This document shows positions 9,948 to 19,147 of a DNA stretch of 64,000 nt, one piece after another. The stretch spans positions 186,001 through 250,000 of the forward strand of contig NZ_KB907703.1 of assembly GCF_000382165.1 (NCBI RefSeq), given 5' to 3'. Position numbers and translations under genes: made by a program. Below the pieces are notes generated by a model. That model was not told the origin of the DNA. It made no database searches and saw only the letters and a program-made list of their open reading frames with translations. Position 1 is the stretch's first letter. Every line of letters starts with the position of its first letter. The stretch is from Arsukibacterium perlucidum DSM 18276. Its GTDB lineage: Bacteria; Pseudomonadota; Gammaproteobacteria; Enterobacterales; Alteromonadaceae.

Positions 9948-10021
9948 GCCACAGAGTGTCTGAGTGGACGCGCAGCGTTCGCGAGTTGCTGTGGCGAGCA
10001 CAACAGGCGTTGCAACCGGAG
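9948..10021 (+). repeat. Dispersed hairpin repeat, copy A
   Basis: A 74-bp imperfect palindrome begins GCCACAGAGTGTCTGAGTG and closes with GAGTTGCTGTGGCGAGC, so GCCACAG pairs with CTGTGGC. A second copy lies at 13648-13723; the two share the outer stem, the GTGTCTGAGTG segment and the tail ending in GCAACCGGAG or GTAACCGTAG. It fills the gap between the tRNA terminator and the end of ubiF. No coding potential is apparent. Confidence 0.75.
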
Positions 10022-10050
10022 TATACTAAGCCAAAAGAGCTCTAACCTGT

Positions 10051-11253
10051 TTATTCAGAACCTACGGCATAACGAGCAACCAACGTTTTCAGCACGCTAC
10101 TGCGCGATGCAACCGTCAGGGCCAGCTGGCGCAGGTTGCGCAGTGGGGTGATGTCATTGCCAAACAGCTGATAAAAGCCATCCATCGTGCTCATCATCAG
10201 TAAATTAGCCGGCTTACGTTTGCGCTGATAAGCGTTCAGTAAATCAACACTGCCCGGATCCTGCTGTTGCTGGTGGGCGCTGATAATCAGTTCAGTCAGC
10301 AGCTTTGCATCGGCAAAGCCAAGGTTTACTCCCTGCCCCGCTAATGGGTTAATGGTATGCGCCGCATCACCTGCCAACACTACCCTGCCAGCGTAATAGC
10401 TGTTAGCGTCCATCCGGGCTAATGGAAACCAGCTGCTACTCACGACCTCTACCTCGCCAAGCGCTGCAGGAAAAGCCTTTAACAACGCCTGGGTAAGTTG
10501 CTTTGGACTTAATGCGGCCAACTGTTTTACCCGTGGCGCATCTTCATACCAGACTACCGAGCCCTGCTGGCCTGGCAGTGGCAAAAACGCTTTGGGGCCA
10601 GTGGGGGTAAACTGCTGCCAGGTAACATCCTGTTGTGGATATGGCGTGTTAACCAGTGCCACTAAACAGGCCTGTTGATACTGCCAGCCATTGGTACCAA
10701 TACCGGCTAGCTTACGCAACTGTGAGTTGCCGCCATCAGCAGCGATAACTAATTTGCTTTCAAGCTGCTCACCGCTATCTAAAGTGAGTAAGGTACTGTC
10801 TGATGTTTGACTAAGCGCCACAACCGACGCCGGACAAAACAGCGTCAGATTAGCCGGGAAATGCTGCCACAATGCCAGCTGCAATAAATTGTTTTCAACA
10901 ATATGCCCCAGGTGGCTGCGCTTAATGTCTGTGGCATCGAAGGTAACGATACTTTGCGGCTGCTCAAACGCCTGCAGCCGCTGATAAGGACAAAGCCGCA
11001 TCTGCTGTAATAACGGCCAGGCGCCAAGTGCAGTTAGCCAGGTCTCACTGGCCAGATTAATGGATGACACCCGTAAATCCGGCGCACTATCCGGTTCAAA
11101 CTCAGCTGGCGCCACTTTCTCAATCAGCGCAACCTGCAAACCCGCCTGGCTAAGGGCCAGTGCAATAGCCGCACCCACCATACCGCCGCCAACCACCGTC
11201 ACATCGACAAGCTGTTGCTCTGATGTATTTTTTGCTGCAGTTCCAATGGTCAT
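10051..11253 (-). CDS. ubiF: Ubiquinone biosynthesis FAD-dependent hydroxylase UbiF
   Basis: This is a flavoprotein monooxygenase of the UbiH/UbiF/UbiI family acting on the ring of a ubiquinone precursor; UbiF hydroxylates 2-polyprenyl-3-methyl-6-methoxy-1,4-benzoquinol. The 400-residue protein has the N-terminal FAD motif VVGGGMVGAAIALALSQAG and the C-terminal GDAAHTINPLAGQGVNLG. UbiF is preferred over UbiH and UbiI because of extended similarity to E. coli UbiF (DSAPDLRVSSIN, HIVENNLLQLALW, TWQQFTPTGPKAFLPL). The gene stands alone on the minus strand, divergent from aguB across 163 bp. The precise ring position hydroxylated remains inferred. Confidence 0.88.
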   Translation of the reverse strand: MTIGTAAKNTSEQQLVDVTVVGGGMVGAAIALALSQAGLQVALIEKVAPAEFEPDSAPDLRVSSINLASETWLTALGAWPLLQQMRLCPYQRLQAFEQPQSIVTFDATDIKRSHLGHIVENNLLQLALWQHFPANLTLFCPASVVALSQTSDSTLLTLDSGEQLESKLVIAADGGNSQLRKLAGIGTNGWQYQQACLVALVNTPYPQQDVTWQQFTPTGPKAFLPLPGQQGSVVWYEDAPRVKQLAALSPKQLTQALLKAFPAALGEVEVVSSSWFPLARMDANSYYAGRVVLAGDAAHTINPLAGQGVNLGFADAKLLTELIISAHQQQQDPGSVDLLNAYQRKRKPANLLMMSTMDGFYQLFGNDITPLRNLRQLALTVASRSSVLKTLVARYAVGSE

Positions 11254-11416
11254 ATCTGCCCCTAATATTGCCGGTTGCGGCTATTGTACGTCAGCAGCAG
11301 AAAAAAGCGAAAATCGTTGACGACAGCACAAAAATACGGCATTTTGCGCGCCCTGTTTGGCAAGTAATCTTATGAATGCTAGCCTGTTGGTTTAAACCTT
11401 CTGCTGGAGATAACTG

Positions 11417-12304
11417 ATGCGTAATGTAACCGTTGCTGCGACTCAAATGGTGGGCGGCTGGAATGTTGAAGAAAACATCGTCCGTGGCGAAAAGCTGGTG
11501 CGCGACGCAGCGGCCAAAGGCGCCCAGATCATTCTGCTGCAGGAGCTGTTTGAACGTAACTATTTTTGCCAGAAGCAAAAGCCGGCTTACCTGGAATTTG
11601 CCACCACGGTAGAGGAAAACCCAGCGGTTAAGCATTTTGCTAAAATCGCCAAAGAGCTAAATGTGGTGCTGCCAATCAGTATTTATGAGCGCGCCGGTAA
11701 TTGCCTGTATAACAGTGTGGTTATTATTGACGCCGATGGTGAGAACCTCGGCACCTACCGCAAAAGCCATATTCCGGATGGCCCGGGTTATAGCGAGAAG
11801 TACTATTTCACCCCGGGTGATACCGGTTTTAAAGTCTGGCAAACCCGCTATGCCAAAATTGGCGTGGGTATCTGTTGGGATCAGTGGTTTCCTGAGTGCG
11901 CCCGTAGTATGGCCTTAATGGGCGCCGAGCTATTATTCTACCCTACTGCAATTGGCAGTGAGCCACATGATGCCACGATTAATTCACGCGACCACTGGCA
12001 GCGCACCCAGCAGGGCCATGCTGCTGCTAATTTAATGCCATTAATTGCTTCAAACCGGATTGGCACCGAAACCGAAGGCGACTTCCACATCACCTTTTAT
12101 GGCAGCTCCTTTATTGCCGACGCCACTGGCGCCAAAGTACAGGAAGCAGGCGAAACAGATGAAGCCGTGCTGGTACACACTTTTGATTTAGATAAAGTGG
12201 CCGCTGATCGCCGCGCCTGGGGTTTGTTCCGTGACCGTCGTATCGACATTTATGACACGGTACTGACCAAAGACGGCAAAGTAAACCCGGAGAACAGCAA
12301 GTGA
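11417..12304 (+). CDS. aguB: N-carbamoylputrescine amidohydrolase
   Basis: AguB hydrolyses N-carbamoylputrescine to putrescine, CO2 and ammonia, the second step of the agmatine route. It is a nitrilase-superfamily enzyme; the Glu-Lys-Cys triad is visible as Glu43 (LQELFE), Lys116 ([12 protein letters not shown]) and Cys153 ([12 protein letters not shown]). The 295 residues are normal length. TGGAG lies 8 bp before the ATG. It overlaps aguA by 4 bp (GTGA), so both enzymes of the pathway are made from one message. No agmatine-responsive regulator is adjacent. Confidence 0.96.
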   Translation: MRNVTVAATQMVGGWNVEENIVRGEKLVRDAAAKGAQIILLQELFERNYFCQKQKPAYLEFATTVEENPAVKHFAKIAKELNVVLPISIYERAGNCLYNSVVIIDADGENLGTYRKSHIPDGPGYSEKYYFTPGDTGFKVWQTRYAKIGVGICWDQWFPECARSMALMGAELLFYPTAIGSEPHDATINSRDHWQRTQQGHAAANLMPLIASNRIGTETEGDFHITFYGSSFIADATGAKVQEAGETDEAVLVHTFDLDKVAADRRAWGLFRDRRIDIYDTVLTKDGKVNPENSK

Positions 12305-13413
12305 GCCGCTTACTGCCAACCACACCTAAGCACGATGGTTTCACCATGCCAGCCGAATGGGCAGAGCATAAGCAAACCTGGATGGTATGGCCCGAGCGCA
12401 CCGACAGTTGGCGGATGGGTGCAAAACCCGCTCAGCAAGCGTTCTGTGCCGTTATTGCGGCCATAGCCCGCTTTGAGCCGGTAACGGTAGGGGTATCGGC
12501 CGCGCAGTATGCTAATGCCGAAGCCCAACTGAGCAAAGCTGGCGCATTGTACCCGGTGCGGGTAGTTGAGATTTCCAATAACGACGCCTGGTGTCGGGAT
12601 ACCGGGCCGACCTTTGTCACCAATGGCCAGGGTGAAGTAAGAGGTATCGACTGGACTTTTAACGCCTGGGGCGGCCTGAACGGCGGTTTGTATTTCCCCT
12701 GGCAGTTTGACGATCAGGTCGCCAGTAAAATCCTGGGCATTGAGCACCTGCCCCGCTACCGCACCGAAGGCTTTGTGCTGGAAGGCGGCGCTATCCATGT
12801 TGACGGCGAAGGTACCTTATTAACCACCGAGGAGTGTTTACTGAATAGCAACCGCAACCCGCATTTAAACCGCGAGCAGATTGAACAAATACTGGCGGAA
12901 TACCTGGGGATCAGTAAAGTACTGTGGTTAAAAGACGGTATTTTTAACGACGAAACTGACGGTCACGTTGATAACATGGCCTGTTTTGTTAAGCCCGGCG
13001 AAGTGGTATTAGCCTGGACTGACGATCAGAACGATCCGCAGTACGCGCGCAGCAAAGCCGCCCTGGATTATTTAGAAGCCAGCACTGACGCCAAAGGCCG
13101 CAAAATTAAAGTGCATAAACTGCCGCTACCTAAGCCCATTATTGCCAAAGCCGATGAATACGCCACGGTAGATGCAACCTTAAGTGCAATTCCGCGTGAG
13201 GCTAATGCCCGGCTGGCAGGCTCTTACATCAATTTTTATTTGTGTAATGGCGGCCTGATTATGCCAACCTTTGATGATCCCAATGATAAAGTTGCCGCTG
13301 ACATACTGCAGCAGCTGTATCCGGATCATCAGGTTGTTACTGTGCCTGGCCGGGAAATTTTACTGGGCGGTGGTAATATTCACTGTATTACCCAGCAGCA
13401 ACCGGCGGGTTAA
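12301..13413 (+). CDS. aguA: Agmatine deiminase
   Basis: AguA converts agmatine to N-carbamoylputrescine and ammonia; it belongs to the guanidino-group-modifying (PPAD) superfamily. The 370-residue protein begins at GTG 12301 and shows [30 protein letters not shown], a DGHVDN motif and the catalytic cysteine Cys362 in [11 protein letters not shown] close to the C-terminus. The order here is aguB then aguA with a 4-bp overlap. Agmatine supply (arginine decarboxylase) is not encoded in the window. Confidence 0.96.
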   Translation: MSRLLPTTPKHDGFTMPAEWAEHKQTWMVWPERTDSWRMGAKPAQQAFCAVIAAIARFEPVTVGVSAAQYANAEAQLSKAGALYPVRVVEISNNDAWCRDTGPTFVTNGQGEVRGIDWTFNAWGGLNGGLYFPWQFDDQVASKILGIEHLPRYRTEGFVLEGGAIHVDGEGTLLTTEECLLNSNRNPHLNREQIEQILAEYLGISKVLWLKDGIFNDETDGHVDNMACFVKPGEVVLAWTDDQNDPQYARSKAALDYLEASTDAKGRKIKVHKLPLPKPIIAKADEYATVDATLSAIPREANARLAGSYINFYLCNGGLIMPTFDDPNDKVAADILQQLYPDHQVVTVPGREILLGGGNIHCITQQQPAG

Positions 13414-13435
13414 CTTTACTTAGTATATAGTTCCA

Positions 13436-13602
13436 CAAGGTAACAACACACAGGGACGCCGTTAATCCTTCCCTGGAGGGTTATAAGCTCCTTCCATGGA
13501 GCTTGCCCTAACGGGCTTCGGCTGGCTCAGTTCAAATTCGTTCCTGACGAATTTGTCTCTGCGGCTTCCCTGCCGCAGACGCCCTGTTTAGTTGTGACCT
13601 TG
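13436..13602. repeat. MITE-like fold-back element
   Basis: A 167-bp non-coding element has imperfect terminal inverted repeats: CAAGGTAACAACACACAGGG on the left matches the complement of the right end (CAAGGTCACAACTAAACAGGG) with one substitution and small gaps. Inside are three further perfect hairpins: AAGCTCC/GGAGCTT (13485-13504), AAATTCGT/ACGAATTT (13534-13554) and TCTGCGGC/GCCGCAGA (13558-13579). It occupies the start of the 373-bp gap between aguA and ppiC. No target-site duplication was confirmed. It may be a miniature transposable element or an intergenic structured repeat; it could also serve as the aguBA terminator. Confidence 0.65.
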
Positions 13603-13647
13603 CTCCACTGTCGACACTTAGCGAAGATTAGAACACTCGTTTTGGTC

Positions 13648-13723
13648 GTCACAGAGTGTCTGAGTGAGCGCGCCAGCGCGAGCGAGTTGCTGTGACGAGC
13701 CAGGGCGGGTGTTGTAACCGTAG
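13648..13723 (+). repeat. Dispersed hairpin repeat, copy B
   Basis: A 76-bp relative of the repeat at 9948-10021. The outer stem is GTCACAG/CTGTGAC, where copy A has GCCACAG/CTGTGGC: both arms changed together so the pairing is kept. The inner part is richer in GCGC. It sits 45 bp after the fold-back element in the same gap; the remaining 13724-13786 holds only the ppiC leader. Confidence 0.75.
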
Positions 13724-13786
13724 CTCGCGACCTAAATCAGTGAATCGGGGCTCCAATCTTCGCCTGTAAACATTGAGGAAATCATC

Positions 13787-14065
13787 ATGTCCAAAGCTTG
13801 CGCCTTACATATTCTGGTTAAAACCCGGGAAGAAGCCGATAAACTAAAGCAACAACTAGCCAAAGGTGCTGACTTTGGCAAATTAGCTAAGCAACATTCG
13901 CTCTGCCCGTCAGGTAAAAAAGGTGGCGATTTGGGCGAATTTCGCAAAGGCCAGATGGTTAAAGCCTTTGACGATGTCGTATTTAAACTGGCGGTATTAG
14001 AAGTACATGGCCCTGTGAAAACTCAATTCGGTTTTCACCTGATTAAAACCCTGTATCGCAGCTAA
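13787..14065 (+). CDS. ppiC: Parvulin-type peptidyl-prolyl isomerase PpiC
   Basis: PpiC is a small cytosolic parvulin that catalyses cis-trans isomerisation of prolyl peptide bonds. The 92 residues form one rotamase domain with [44 protein letters not shown] and the C-terminal [11 protein letters not shown], nearly collinear with E. coli PpiC. There is no signal peptide, unlike the periplasmic parvulins SurA and PpiD. It converges with the RES toxin gene, with 12 bp between stops. Confidence 0.96.
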   Translation: MSKACALHILVKTREEADKLKQQLAKGADFGKLAKQHSLCPSGKKGGDLGEFRKGQMVKAFDDVVFKLAVLEVHGPVKTQFGFHLIKTLYRS

Positions 14066-14077
14066 CTAATAGCTTAA

Positions 14078-14803
14078 CTAGCTGCAGCTGACAATCTGGT
14101 TAATTGCGCTGATTTTGCCGCTTTGCCAGATCAACTCATAGTGTGCGCTTTGCAGCATCTGCGTAACATACTTTGGGCTGAACAAGCCCCAGCAAAGTGC
14201 CCCCTTATTACGCACCGAGTGAAATTGCACACCGGCACTGCCCTGCTGCCGTAAGCTGCTGCCCAGCGCCCGGGCTGCGCGGTAGTCCTCTGAATGGTAA
14301 ATAGCATGCTGTCGGGGCAATTCAGTTAAATCGGTCAGGCTGACATCAGTAAATTCGCAGCTTAGCGCCCGAAATACAAAACGTTCATACGACAGCTCAG
14401 GCACCTTGCTCCAATACCGGTTCTGATGGTAAGCAACCTCGCTAATGGCCGTTTGCACGTTTTCTGCCAGATACAGCACACCAAAACGGCCATCAGAAAA
14501 ACGGCTACCCGCCGGGTTAACATGGGTAAAAGGCGCGACGGCATAAGAGCAGCCAGCAATACCAAACGGGATCTCAGTGCGGGGCAGTAAACTTAAATTA
14601 CCCGCCTCTGCCATCAACCTGGGATTGGTTAACGCCTGCAGCGAAAATAAGGCGTCAAATTCATCAGCATCGGCGACATCGTCAAACACCGATACCGGCG
14701 GAAACTTGGAATTTATCAGTCGATAACCTGGCTGGCGCTGCAGCTCAATCTGGACAAAATCATCCAGTTCTGCACTTACGTGCGCTATCGACTTTGCTAC
14801 CAC
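14078..14803 (-). CDS. RES-domain toxin
   Basis: RES-domain proteins are toxins of Xre-RES type II toxin-antitoxin modules; characterised members degrade NAD+ or ADP-ribosylate metabolic enzymes. In the 241-residue product the domain shows the diagnostic polar residues: Arg101 (GSRFSDG), Tyr111 (VLYLAE), Glu122 (TAISEVAYH) and Ser196 (FHSVRNKGA), consistent with an active fold. The GTG at 14803 overlaps the antitoxin stop by 7 bp, so translation is coupled and the antitoxin is made first. Which substrate this toxin attacks cannot be read from sequence. Confidence 0.88.
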   Translation of the reverse strand: MVAKSIAHVSAELDDFVQIELQRQPGYRLINSKFPPVSVFDDVADADEFDALFSLQALTNPRLMAEAGNLSLLPRTEIPFGIAGCSYAVAPFTHVNPAGSRFSDGRFGVLYLAENVQTAISEVAYHQNRYWSKVPELSYERFVFRALSCEFTDVSLTDLTELPRQHAIYHSEDYRAARALGSSLRQQGSAGVQFHSVRNKGALCWGLFSPKYVTQMLQSAHYELIWQSGKISAINQIVSCS

Positions 14804-15195
14804 ATGCCACCGCGCAGCGCATCAATATGCTTATAGGTTTCATATAATGCCGCAAACTGTCCACTACTGATAATTTGCAGTGGGCTTTTACCATTAAAAT
14901 ACGGGTTATGGTTTGGCAACGCCATAAACCCATAAAGGTTTTGCGGGTTATCAAATAGTAATCGCAGGCTACTGTGAATATTCAGCAGGTAGCTTATCCG
15001 CTCTATCTGGTCCTGGGTTAAATTGGCACAATAGGGATCGTTGCGATACTTGTAGTAGGCCGCTTTAGAGATTTGCAAAATACGCTGGATTTGCTCCGGC
15101 GGGCATTGCCATTTATCCAGAATAGTAAATACCGCTTTAAGCCCTGTCCCGGCGGCTTGCCGTTGGCTTTGCCTGTCGAGCTGAACTGCCTGCAT
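14797..15195 (-). CDS. Xre/MbcA/ParS-type antitoxin
   Basis: The 132-residue protein precedes the RES gene. Its N-terminal half has a helix-turn-helix-like stretch (QIQRILQISKAAYYKYRN) and its C-terminal half matches the toxin-binding MbcA/ParS segment: LLFDNPQNLYGFMALPNHN, then FNGKSPLQII and a final helix ending in GGMW. The ATG at 15195 is chosen over GTG 15255 because it has CGAGGTTG upstream and because the likely -10 box (15226-15231) lies between the two. Such antitoxins normally neutralise the toxin and repress their own promoter. Confidence 0.85.
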   Translation of the reverse strand: MQAVQLDRQSQRQAAGTGLKAVFTILDKWQCPPEQIQRILQISKAAYYKYRNDPYCANLTQDQIERISYLLNIHSSLRLLFDNPQNLYGFMALPNHNPYFNGKSPLQIISSGQFAALYETYKHIDALRGGMW

Positions 15196-15225
15196 AACAA
15201 CCTCGCGCCTGACCAAATCACTATC

Positions 15226-15254
15226 AGTATAGACCCACAATAAAAAAGTGTCCA
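15226..15254 (-). promoter_or_regulatory. Sigma70 promoter of the toxin-antitoxin operon
   Basis: On the minus strand TGGACA (15254-15249), a 17-bp spacer and TATACT (15231-15226) match the sigma70 boxes at 5/6 positions each. The -10 region is embedded in the near-palindrome CTATACTGATAG, a possible autorepression site for the antitoxin. The antitoxin ATG follows 30 bp downstream. Confidence 0.7.
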
Positions 15255-15273
15255 CACAAAGACATCGCGTCGC

Positions 15274-15301
15274 CTAAAAAAGCAGACGCTATGGTCTGCT
15301 T
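15274..15301 (-). terminator. Intrinsic terminator after rhlE
   Basis: An 8-bp stem AAGCAGAC/GTCTGCTT with a 6-nt loop is followed on the minus strand by TTTTTAGG. It starts 5 bp after the rhlE stop and insulates the toxin-antitoxin promoter from rhlE transcription. Confidence 0.85.
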
Positions 15302-15305
15302 CAGT

Positions 15306-16577
15306 TCAGGCTTTACCCAGCGCTCTGGCCCGGAGTTTCGCTTTTAGCTTGCCCTGTGCCTGTCGTTTAGCCGCGCCATCGTTGCGCCCCGGACGTTGGC
15401 CTGGTTTGCGGGCGACAGCGTCGTTGGGCGCCTGATAGCTGGGGTCGTGCTCGTAACCGGGCAGCACGTCAGCGCTCAACACTTGCTGGGTGAGCTTTTC
15501 AATGTCTTGTAAAGCGCCTAAATCTTCCGGGGTGACCAGAGTAACGGCCAGGCCGCTCATGCCGGCACGGCCGGTACGGCCAATCCGGTGCACATAATCT
15601 TCTGCAATTTGCGGCAGATCGTAGTTAACCACATAAGGCAACTCGCTGATATCCAGGCCCCGGGCCGCGATATCGGTGGCCACCAACACCCTTATTGAAC
15701 CCGCTTTAAAATCGGCTAACGCCTTAGTGCGGGCCCCCTGACTTTTATCACCATGAATCGCTGCGGTTTTTAAGCCGTCTTTCTGCAGTTGCTTGGCTAA
15801 GCGGTCTGCACCATGCTTGGTGCGGACAAACACCAGCACCTGTGGCCAGTTGCGGGCACCGATTAAATGCGACAGCATCTCGCGTTTACGGTGCTTATCC
15901 ACCAGATACACCTGCTGAGTAACGCGCTCTGCAGTGGCGTTTGCTGCAGCCACTTCCACCAGTACCGGGTTATCTAACAATTCGTCTGCCAGTTTTTTAA
16001 TGTCACTAGAATAGGTGGCGGAAAATAATAGGGTTTGCCGCTTGGCCGGCAATTTGGCCATAATACGTTTAATATCAACCACAAAGCCCATATCCAGCAT
16101 CCGGTCAGCTTCATCCAGCACCAATACTTCCAACTGGCTTAAATCCACCGTTTGCTGATGCAAATGGTCAATTAAACGCCCGGGTGTCGCTACCAGAATA
16201 TCCAGCCCTTGTTCGGCCTCATCGTATTGTGGCCGGATTGACACGCCACCGTAAAACACTGCGCAGCGACAACTGACATAACGGCTGTAGGTTACCACAC
16301 TATCATGAACCTGCTGCGCCAGTTCGCGGGTGGGTGTAAGCACTAAAACCCTTACCTGGCCAGCAGTTAACACCTTAGGCGCATTGAGCAAGTGCTGCAG
16401 CAGTGGTAAAGTAAAGGCTGCTGTTTTACCGGTGCCCGTTTGCGCACCGGCTAACACATCTTTACCCGACTGAATAAGCGGAATACTGCGTTGTTGTACT
16501 GGCGTGGCTTCAGTATAACCCTGCTCGGTTAACACACGTAAAATAGGCTCTGCCAGCCCTAAAGATTGAAACGACAT
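15306..16577 (-). CDS. rhlE: DEAD-box RNA helicase RhlE
   Basis: RhlE is an ATP-dependent RNA helicase involved in ribosome assembly and RNA turnover. The start at ATG 16577 gives [21 protein letters not shown], matching E. coli RhlE; an in-frame start 30 bp upstream is less likely. Motifs in order: Q motif [18 protein letters not shown], Ia [44 protein letters not shown] and [12 protein letters not shown]. The C-terminal tail after residue 370 is rich in Arg, Lys, Gln and Gly, as expected for an RNA-binding extension. It is divergent from the GIY-YIG gene. Confidence 0.93.
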   Translation of the reverse strand: MSFQSLGLAEPILRVLTEQGYTEATPVQQRSIPLIQSGKDVLAGAQTGTGKTAAFTLPLLQHLLNAPKVLTAGQVRVLVLTPTRELAQQVHDSVVTYSRYVSCRCAVFYGGVSIRPQYDEAEQGLDILVATPGRLIDHLHQQTVDLSQLEVLVLDEADRMLDMGFVVDIKRIMAKLPAKRQTLLFSATYSSDIKKLADELLDNPVLVEVAAANATAERVTQQVYLVDKHRKREMLSHLIGARNWPQVLVFVRTKHGADRLAKQLQKDGLKTAAIHGDKSQGARTKALADFKAGSIRVLVATDIAARGLDISELPYVVNYDLPQIAEDYVHRIGRTGRAGMSGLAVTLVTPEDLGALQDIEKLTQQVLSADVLPGYEHDPSYQAPNDAVARKPGQRPGRNDGAAKRQAQGKLKAKLRARALGKA

Positions 16578-16667
16578 TGATGATCCTGACTGCGCCCACG
16601 CCAGCATGGCACAGGCTTAACAAAGTGCGATTATAACAGATACGCCCAAAACAAGATATTCAGCAGC

Positions 16668-16928
16668 ATGACAGCAACATCCTGGTTTTTGTATATGGTT
16701 CGCACCGCAGCCGGCCAGCTGTATACTGGCATTAGCACTGATCCGCAGCGCCGCTTGCGACAGCATAATGGTGAGCTGAAAGGCGGGGCCAAAGCGCTGC
16801 GCGGCAAAGGGCCACTGCAACTGGTGTTTGTGCAGGCTATGGCCAGCCGGGCAGAAGCCAGCAAAGCAGAGTATCAGCTAAAACAACTTTCAAAAGCTGC
16901 AAAAGAGCAGCGCATAAGCGAGCAGTAA
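16668..16928 (+). CDS. GIY-YIG endonuclease-domain protein (UPF0213/YhbQ type)
   Basis: The 86-residue protein is a single GIY-YIG nuclease domain. WFLYMVR and LYTGISTDPQRRLRQHN carry the Tyr, Tyr, Arg and His typical of the active site, and EYQLKQLSKAAK forms the C-terminal helix. Family members such as E. coli YhbQ act on DNA, possibly in repair; the physiological role is not settled. The stop overlaps the next ATG by 1 bp (TAATG), so it begins a coupled four-gene operon. Confidence 0.88.
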   Translation: MTATSWFLYMVRTAAGQLYTGISTDPQRRLRQHNGELKGGAKALRGKGPLQLVFVQAMASRAEASKAEYQLKQLSKAAKEQRISEQ

Positions 16929-17830
16929 TGGATAATTTTTACCTGGTACTGGCCTATCTGGTTATCGGCTTTGGTTTACGGCGTTTGCCGGCAATGCCAG
17001 AAAACAGCGGTATAGTACTCAACATCTATGTACTGTATGTCGCCTTACCGGCACTTATTCTGAAAAATGTACCACTGTTACAATTTTCAATAGAACTACT
17101 GATCCCGGCATTAACCCCATGGCTACTGTTGTTGGCCGTAGTCGCGACAGTATTGCTGCTGAGCAAACTGTTAAAGTGGAGCCGCGAGGTAACCGGGGCA
17201 CTGCTTATCGTCCTGCCGTTGGGTAACACTTCGTTTTTGGGCTTTCCAATGACCCAGGCGCTGTTTGGCAGTAGCGCCATGCCCTATGCCGTAGTGTACG
17301 ATCAGGTTGGTTCCTTTATTGCCCTGGCGACTTACGTCACTATAATCGCTGCTATTTACAGCCCACAGGTCACTAAACCCACAGCGAAAAGTATTATTGT
17401 TAAAATAATTACCTTTCCATCTTTTATTGCGCTGGTTGGCGGGCTATTGCTTAAAGACCTCAGTTTTCCGCCACTAGCAGACGCCTTAGTTAACAACCTG
17501 GCCGCCACTTTAGTGCCAGTAGTGATGATCGCAGTGGGTTTTCAGCTAAACTTCAGGTTTAGTAAAAGTGAAATATCACCACTAGTGTCAGCCTTAACCA
17601 TTAAGTTACTGCTGATGCCATTATTAGCCTGGGGCATCTGGCGTAGTTTGGGACAAAGTGGTCTGGCGGTAGATATCAGTATTTTTCAGGCAGCAATGCC
17701 ACCAATGATCTCAGCCGGGGCGATAGCAATTATGGCTGGCCTGGCACCCAGACTGGTAAGTGGTATTATTGGGTTTGGTATTCTGATTGGGCTGGTGAGT
17801 TTGCCAATCGTTTTCTGGCTATTGCGTTAA
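16928..17830 (+). CDS. AEC-family transporter
   Basis: The 300-residue integral membrane protein belongs to the auxin efflux carrier/malonate transporter family of secondary transporters. About ten hydrophobic segments alternate with short loops, with a helix-breaking repeat in each half: LPLGNTSFLGFPMTQALFG near residue 95 and FQAAMPPMISAGAIAIMAG near residue 260. The substrate cannot be predicted. The gene is coupled to the preceding GIY-YIG gene by a 1-bp overlap and is followed 9 bp later by the mechanosensitive channel gene. Confidence 0.88.
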   Translation: MDNFYLVLAYLVIGFGLRRLPAMPENSGIVLNIYVLYVALPALILKNVPLLQFSIELLIPALTPWLLLLAVVATVLLLSKLLKWSREVTGALLIVLPLGNTSFLGFPMTQALFGSSAMPYAVVYDQVGSFIALATYVTIIAAIYSPQVTKPTAKSIIVKIITFPSFIALVGGLLLKDLSFPPLADALVNNLAATLVPVVMIAVGFQLNFRFSKSEISPLVSALTIKLLLMPLLAWGIWRSLGQSGLAVDISIFQAAMPPMISAGAIAIMAGLAPRLVSGIIGFGILIGLVSLPIVFWLLR

Positions 17831-17839
17831 AGGATAATT

Positions 17840-19147
17840 ATGGAAAAGTTTAATGAAATCACTGTTGCTGTCTGGCTTACTATGCAACAGCTTGATTTCT
17901 GGTGGCAGATACTGGCATTGGCCACTGCCTTGTTATTAGCGTCGCTGGCAAACCGCCGATTGCAAGCCATTGTCGAAAAGCAGCATACCCTTGATACTGG
18001 ACTGCGCCATGTTGCAGTGCGCAGTATTCAACGCTTGTTATGGCCACTTACTGCCCTGGCAGTCTTAGTACCGGTAAAAATTATCTTTGAGATAGTTACC
18101 TTACCAATACAAATCCTGGAAGTTGCGGTACCAGTGTTGGTGGCGTTAGCCGTGATCCGGTTAGTCGTTTATATTTTACGCAAAGCGTTTAGTGTGAGTC
18201 CACTGCTAAAATCCTCCGAGAACCTGCTGGCAGGTATTATCTGGTTTGGCGTATTGCTGCACCTGGCCGGCTGGCTGCCAGGCTTGCTTGCAGTTCTGGA
18301 AAGCCTGGGTACCACGGTTGGCGAAACGCGTATCTCCGTGCTGGCGGTGATAAAACTGGTATTAATGATTGCGCTGGCTTTTACTCTGGCTATCTGGCTG
18401 GCAGAGTTTATTAATAAGCGGATGCAAAGTTCAACTTCCATCAGCCCCAGTATGCGGGTCGGTTTTGCTAAGTTCAGCAAATTTTTACTGATCACCATTG
18501 CTTTTCTGGTCGCGTTAAATGCAGTGGGTATTAATTTAAGCTCGCTGGCAGTGTTTGGTGGCGCCTTGGGTGTTGGCCTGGGATTTGGTTTACAACGTAT
18601 TGCCTCCAACTTTATTAGTGGCTTTATTCTGGTGTTCGACCGTTCTATTAAACCCGGCGATATTATTACCGTTGGTCAGAACTTTGGCTGGGTAGAGCAA
18701 CTTAACGCCCGCTATGTGGTAGTGCGCAACCGGGAAGGTGTCGATACTTTAATCCCCAATGAAAATTTGATTACTTCAGAGGTGATCAACTGGAGCTATG
18801 CCGATACCAATGTGCGGATGATTATTAAAGTTCAAATAAGTTACGATAATGACCCCGAGCACGCCTTAGCATTAATGCTGGCATGCGCCAAGGTGTCACC
18901 GCGCATTCTGACAGAGCCCCCACCAACGGTGCGGCTAATGGAATTTGCTGACAGTGGTATCGAGTTACAACTAAGAGTATGGATTGCCGACATGGAAAAA
19001 GGCACCGGTGAAATCCGCTCTGCTATTAACCTGGCTATTTGGCGCACCTTTAAAGAAAACAACATTACCATTCCTTACCCGCAGCGCGATTTACATATTA
19101 AATCGGGCTGGCCACCGGCAACCGGAACTGTGGCGGCAGAAGATTAA
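17840..19147 (+). CDS. MscS-family mechanosensitive ion channel
   Basis: MscS-type channels open under membrane tension and release solutes on hypo-osmotic shock. The 435-residue protein has several N-terminal membrane segments up to about residue 215. The pore-lining and beta-domain region follows, with GVGLGFGLQRIASNFISG and FDRSIKPGDIITVG near 235-275, and then an alpha/beta C-terminal domain (LIPNENLITSEVINWS). AAAGGATAATT precedes the ATG. Its stop overlaps the epimerase ATG by 1 bp. Confidence 0.92.
   Translation: MEKFNEITVAVWLTMQQLDFWWQILALATALLLASLANRRLQAIVEKQHTLDTGLRHVAVRSIQRLLWPLTALAVLVPVKIIFEIVTLPIQILEVAVPVLVALAVIRLVVYILRKAFSVSPLLKSSENLLAGIIWFGVLLHLAGWLPGLLAVLESLGTTVGETRISVLAVIKLVLMIALAFTLAIWLAEFINKRMQSSTSISPSMRVGFAKFSKFLLITIAFLVALNAVGINLSSLAVFGGALGVGLGFGLQRIASNFISGFILVFDRSIKPGDIITVGQNFGWVEQLNARYVVVRNREGVDTLIPNENLITSEVINWSYADTNVRMIIKVQISYDNDPEHALALMLACAKVSPRILTEPPPTVRLMEFADSGIELQLRVWIADMEKGTGEIRSAINLAIWRTFKENNITIPYPQRDLHIKSGWPPATGTVAAED

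Noticed and set aside
12310-12798. 162-codon minus-strand frame opposite aguA
   Set aside because: No ribosome-binding site or recognisable domain; aguA is intact over the same bases.
5818-14803. Functional link between prs and the RES toxin
   Set aside because: Some RES toxins act on Prs, but prs is a universal gene in its usual synteny here and lies 8 kb away; proximity alone is not evidence.
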